DNA from: WTFY01 sp965205275
GTDB lineage: Bacteria; Pseudomonadota; Gammaproteobacteria; UBA4575
Length of the DNA stretch: 64,000 nucleotides
Direction of reading: 5' to 3'
Assembly (NCBI GenBank): GCA_965205275.1
Contig: OZ242168.1
Coordinates: forward strand, 620,001 to 684,000
The notes beneath the pieces were generated by a model. It saw nothing but the letters and a program-made list of their open reading frames with translations. It was not told the DNA's origin and ran no database searches. Positions within the stretch are counted from its first letter, which is position 1. Each line of letters starts with the position of its first letter. Both the position numbers and the translations under genes were made by a program. Positions 61,230-64,000 of this stretch are shown in pieces.

Positions 61230-61898
61230 ATGATGTTGTATAGATTCGCCCGCCAGACACTTCTGCTAAGTGTATTCGGATTGCTTTTTTTGAATACCGC
61301 TTTGGCATCAGAAATGGCAAGCCCATCCATGCTTGCCGACACATGCCTTGGTTGCCACGGACCAAACGGCATCAGCGAGGGGCCTGCAACCCCTACGGTC
61401 TCGGGGATGTCGGAGATTTACATCATAGGTGCGATGCTGGCCTACAAATACGATAATGATAAAGACAAGGTCAATGCCGCCATTGAGTCCGATCCGGATC
61501 TTCAGGATGTGGAATTTTTCGCACGTACCTCTACCGTCATGAACCGTATCGCAAAGGGCTACACAGAAGCAGAAATCAAGGTTCTTGCCAAACACTTTGC
61601 GGAGCTGCCTTTTGAAGCCGGAAAACAGGAGGCTGATGCGGACCAAGCCAAGGCAGGTGCAATGATTCATGAAGACCACTGCGAGAAATGCCATGAAGAC
61701 GGCGGCAGTTCTGCCGAGGATGATGCAGGTGTGCTGGCAGGACAATGGGCCTCCTACCTTGAATATGCGATGGCTGATTTTGCCAGCGGTGACCGGGCCA
61801 TGCCGAAAAAAATGAAAAAGCAAATGGAAGAGGCTCACGAAATGTATGGCGACAAGTCCATTGGCGAACTGATTCAGTTTTACACCAGCCAGAAGTAA
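61230..61898 (+). CDS. fccA: Flavocytochrome c sulfide dehydrogenase, cytochrome subunit FccA
   Basis: 222 residues from ATG 61230 (AGGAGG upstream). Signal peptide (TLLLSVFGLLFLNTALASEM), two CxxCH sites (TCLGCHGPNG, HCEKCHEDGG) in a dihaem class I fold with the Met-ligand regions (STVMNR, DRAMPKKM). It takes electrons from FccB. fccB follows after 31 bp. Confidence 0.94.
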   Translation: MMLYRFARQTLLLSVFGLLFLNTALASEMASPSMLADTCLGCHGPNGISEGPATPTVSGMSEIYIIGAMLAYKYDNDKDKVNAAIESDPDLQDVEFFARTSTVMNRIAKGYTEAEIKVLAKHFAELPFEAGKQEADADQAKAGAMIHEDHCEKCHEDGGSSAEDDAGVLAGQWASYLEYAMADFASGDRAMPKKMKKQMEEAHEMYGDKSIGELIQFYTSQK

Positions 61899-61929
61899 TA
61901 CACTGCGCTAGATTGCAGGAGAAACAAAG

Positions 61930-63213
61930 ATGTCAAAATTTACCAGAAGAAAATTTATAAAAGCGACAGGCAGCACTTTTGCGGTGGGTTCCATGGGGCT
62001 TGGTTTTCCGCATATTGCCGGTGCTGCAAAGAAACGAGTCGTCGTGATCGGTGGCGGCGTAGGCGGGACGATTGCCGCCAAATACATTGCAAAGGGTGAC
62101 TCATCCATCCTGGTCACTGTCGTTGAAGCCAAACCACACCACTACACCTGCTTTATGAGCAATGAAGTGATCGGCGGTGACCGCGATATTTCAACGATCA
62201 AATTTGGCTACGACAAGCTTGCCAGTCACGGAATCAACGTTGTCCAGGATAAAGCTGTGACGATCGACCCCGTTGCACACAAGGTGACTACGGCCGGCGG
62301 TACTACCCTCGAATATGACCGTTTAGTGATGTCTCCGGGTATTGCGCTCAAGTGGGGAGCGATCGATGGCTATGACGAAGCGGCGGCTGAAATCATGCCG
62401 CATGCATGGATTGCCGGCCCGCAAACTGCGTTATTACGAAAACAACTGGAATCGATGGATGATGGTGGCGTCGTGGTACTGGCCCCGCCTGGAAACCCGT
62501 TTCGCTGTCCTCCAGGACCCTACGAACGTGCCGCACAGATTGCACACTACCTGAAACATCATAAACCAAAGTCCAAGGTATTAATTCTTGATGCCAAAGA
62601 CAAGTTCTCCAAGCAGGGCCTGTTCATGCAGGGCTACAAGGATGTGTATGGTGACATGATTGAATGGGTTGCGGGTGCGGATACCGGCGGCGGTGTGACC
62701 GCGGTTGATGCACAGGCAATGACGGTAAGTACTGATTTTGATGATCACAAAGTTGCAGTTGCCAATATCATTCCACCGCAGAAAGCGGCGCAGATTGCTC
62801 ATGATGCGGATTTGACTGATGATTCCGGCTGGTGCCCGGTAGACCTGGGCACGTTTGAATCGAAGAGACACAAGGACATTCATGTTATCGGTGATGCCGG
62901 TATCGTAACCGGTATGCCAAAATCCGGATATGCAGCAAGTACCGAGGCAAAGGTATGTGCAGTTGCCGTGGTCAGCATGCTGCAAGACAAGGAATCCGGA
63001 GTCAATTCATATGCAAATGCCTGCTACAGCATCATTGCACCCGATTATGGAATCTCTGTCGTAGCGGTATACAAGCTTGCGGCAGATCGCTCAAAAATTG
63101 AGAAAATCAGTGGTGGACTCACCCCCGCCGATGCAACGCCCGAAGCGCGCAGGCGTGAAGTGCACTATGCCTACAGCTGGTTTAATAATATGGCTGCGGA
63201 AATGTTTGGCTAG
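61930..63213 (+). CDS. fccB: Flavocytochrome c sulfide dehydrogenase, flavin subunit FccB
   Basis: 427 residues. Tat signal TRRKFIKATGSTFAVGSMGL, FAD-binding VVVIGGGVGGTIAAKYIAKG, YDRLVMSPGI, and the redox Cys positions in FRCPPGPYERAAQIAHYLKH and SGWCPVDLGTFESKRHKDIH. C-terminal FCSD flavin-binding domain (EARRREVHYAYSWFNNMAAE). It oxidises sulfide to polysulfide or sulfur in the periplasm. A strong terminator follows. Complete. Confidence 0.96.
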   Translation: MSKFTRRKFIKATGSTFAVGSMGLGFPHIAGAAKKRVVVIGGGVGGTIAAKYIAKGDSSILVTVVEAKPHHYTCFMSNEVIGGDRDISTIKFGYDKLASHGINVVQDKAVTIDPVAHKVTTAGGTTLEYDRLVMSPGIALKWGAIDGYDEAAAEIMPHAWIAGPQTALLRKQLESMDDGGVVVLAPPGNPFRCPPGPYERAAQIAHYLKHHKPKSKVLILDAKDKFSKQGLFMQGYKDVYGDMIEWVAGADTGGGVTAVDAQAMTVSTDFDDHKVAVANIIPPQKAAQIAHDADLTDDSGWCPVDLGTFESKRHKDIHVIGDAGIVTGMPKSGYAASTEAKVCAVAVVSMLQDKESGVNSYANACYSIIAPDYGISVVAVYKLAADRSKIEKISGGLTPADATPEARRREVHYAYSWFNNMAAEMFG

Positions 63214-63238
63214 CCTTGACTCTTTGCCCAGCGTACTG

Positions 63239-63265
63239 AAAAAGGGGGCAGATGCCCCCTTTTTT
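63239..63265 (+). terminator. Rho-independent terminator after fccB
   Basis: AAAAAGGGGGCA, loop GAT, GCCCCCTTTTTT. Confidence 0.9.
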
Positions 63266-63308
63266 GATTTGTAAGATATCAATTTACCCGTGTTTTGGAA
63301 TGGGCGCA

Positions 63309-63821
63309 TTATTCGATGAGTGGAACTGTATATACCAGCGTTCCAATAGCCCCATCATTTCCCTTGAAGTTGGCGTGGCACATTACACATCTTTCCAGAA
63401 CAACGGGGACAGCTGTTGCCTTGCGTAGATAGCGCCTGCCATCAAAAGTGGCTTCCTCTTCATGGGTAGCCTCACCGTTGAGCAGTTTTTGCTTGGCCTG
63501 TTCTTCAAAGGCATCCTTTGGCTTATTAAGACCAGGGTTAATCAGGGTATCCGTAAGTCCAACCAGACGTACTTCGTGGTAGCCATGCTCTTTCATGGTA
63601 TCAAAAAGCGCTTTTGCTGCACTTGCGCCTGAAAATTTGGAAGGGTCTGTCACATACTGGTCAGTGATTAGAACAATGGCTGTTTTATAAAGCGTGTCCA
63701 GCATTTCAATATGCTGGCGCGTACGCACAACTGCCGGGTCCTCAGCGATAGCATCATGCATCAAGACCAGAGGCATTCCTATTGAAACAAACAACGCAAA
63801 AAGGCGATTTCGTTTCGTCAT
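63309..63821 (-). CDS. DUF3365 (Tll0287-like) haem protein
   Basis: 170 residues from ATG 63821 (AAGGGGAAAA upstream). Signal peptide (LFALFVSIGMPLVLMHDAIA), then the single-domain Tll0287-like PAS fold with a CxxCH near the end (VLERCVMCHANFKGNDGAIG). Such haem c sensors are often the input domain of chemoreceptors but also stand alone. Ends tail-to-tail with fccB; may sense redox or sulfur state. Confidence 0.85.
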   Translation of the reverse strand: MTKRNRLFALFVSIGMPLVLMHDAIAEDPAVVRTRQHIEMLDTLYKTAIVLITDQYVTDPSKFSGASAAKALFDTMKEHGYHEVRLVGLTDTLINPGLNKPKDAFEEQAKQKLLNGEATHEEEATFDGRRYLRKATAVPVVLERCVMCHANFKGNDGAIGTLVYTVPLIE

Positions 63822-64000
63822 TTTATTTTCCCCTTGGGTAATATCTATAAATAGTAGATGGATGAAGTATATTGTATTGGCTGGTTTTAATATTTCAAAT
63901 GAATAAGCAGATATCAGATTCCTGTGCAACAGGTAGGAATGAAGCTGCACCAACCCAGCCTGATACCTCATCAATAAATTCACTTTTTTTATAACCAAAT

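Overview
The window looks like chromosome from a sulfur-oxidising gammaproteobacterium. The right third carries a flavocytochrome c sulfide dehydrogenase pair (fccA-fccB), soxY-soxZ, a YeeE/YedE sulfur-compound transporter, a NapC/NirT-type multihaem cytochrome, a DUF302 protein and a small haem sensor. The left and middle thirds are an IS-saturated accessory region with toxin-antitoxin modules, decayed genes and a type I-F CRISPR-Cas remnant. The species cannot be named from sequence alone. The heavy IS load with nested insertions is typical of large-genome or symbiotic sulfur bacteria, but that is inference.

Layout. 1-4.8 kb: IS wreckage (IS21 end, two inverted copies of one IS3-family element, an IS3 orfA, a tRNA-Arg 3' relic). 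4.8-7.2 kb: a truncated IS1595-like element with two passenger genes. 7.3-9.8 kb: chromosomal backbone (msrP-msrQ, a hypothetical gene, tRNA-Arg). 9.7-21.7 kb: a 12-kb integrative island bounded by a 43-bp direct repeat of the tRNA-Arg 3' end. It holds a tyrosine integrase, an HTH gene, an HNH protein, a long hairpin-rich non-coding locus cut by an IS481-like element, HicAB, a HicA-HigB chimera with HigA, an NDT-domain protein beside a broken ion channel, MntA-HepT and a Gp49/Xre pair. 21.8-42.1 kb: more accessory DNA, with a CoiA-like gene split by two adjacent ISs, HipBA, two HEPN-motif genes, AbiE, nested IS5/IS3/IS110 insertions, and cas1-cas3f cut by an IS3. 42.3-48.6 kb: HAD phosphatase, degenerate PAS-GGDEF-EAL protein, NarX/NarL-like pair, small membrane or exported proteins. 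48.7-53.1 kb: a candidate structured RNA with a tRNA-like 3' end, amidotransferase, GFA protein, decayed ABC ATPase gene, NTF2-like and isochorismatase-like genes. 53.4-64 kb: sulfur oxidation cluster.

How the genes fit together. SoxYZ would carry sulfur intermediates in the periplasm, the YeeE-like protein would move sulfur compounds across the inner membrane, and FccAB would oxidise sulfide. A NapC-like tetrahaem protein could join periplasmic cytochromes to the quinone pool. Interleaved with them are three exported proteins built from Met-(Asn/Asp)-Pro repeats: one alone, one with a CxxCH haem site, one with a DUF302 domain. They look like a co-evolving periplasmic family and are one of the two most interesting signals here. 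The other is the run of about a dozen back-to-back hairpins at 14365-14786.
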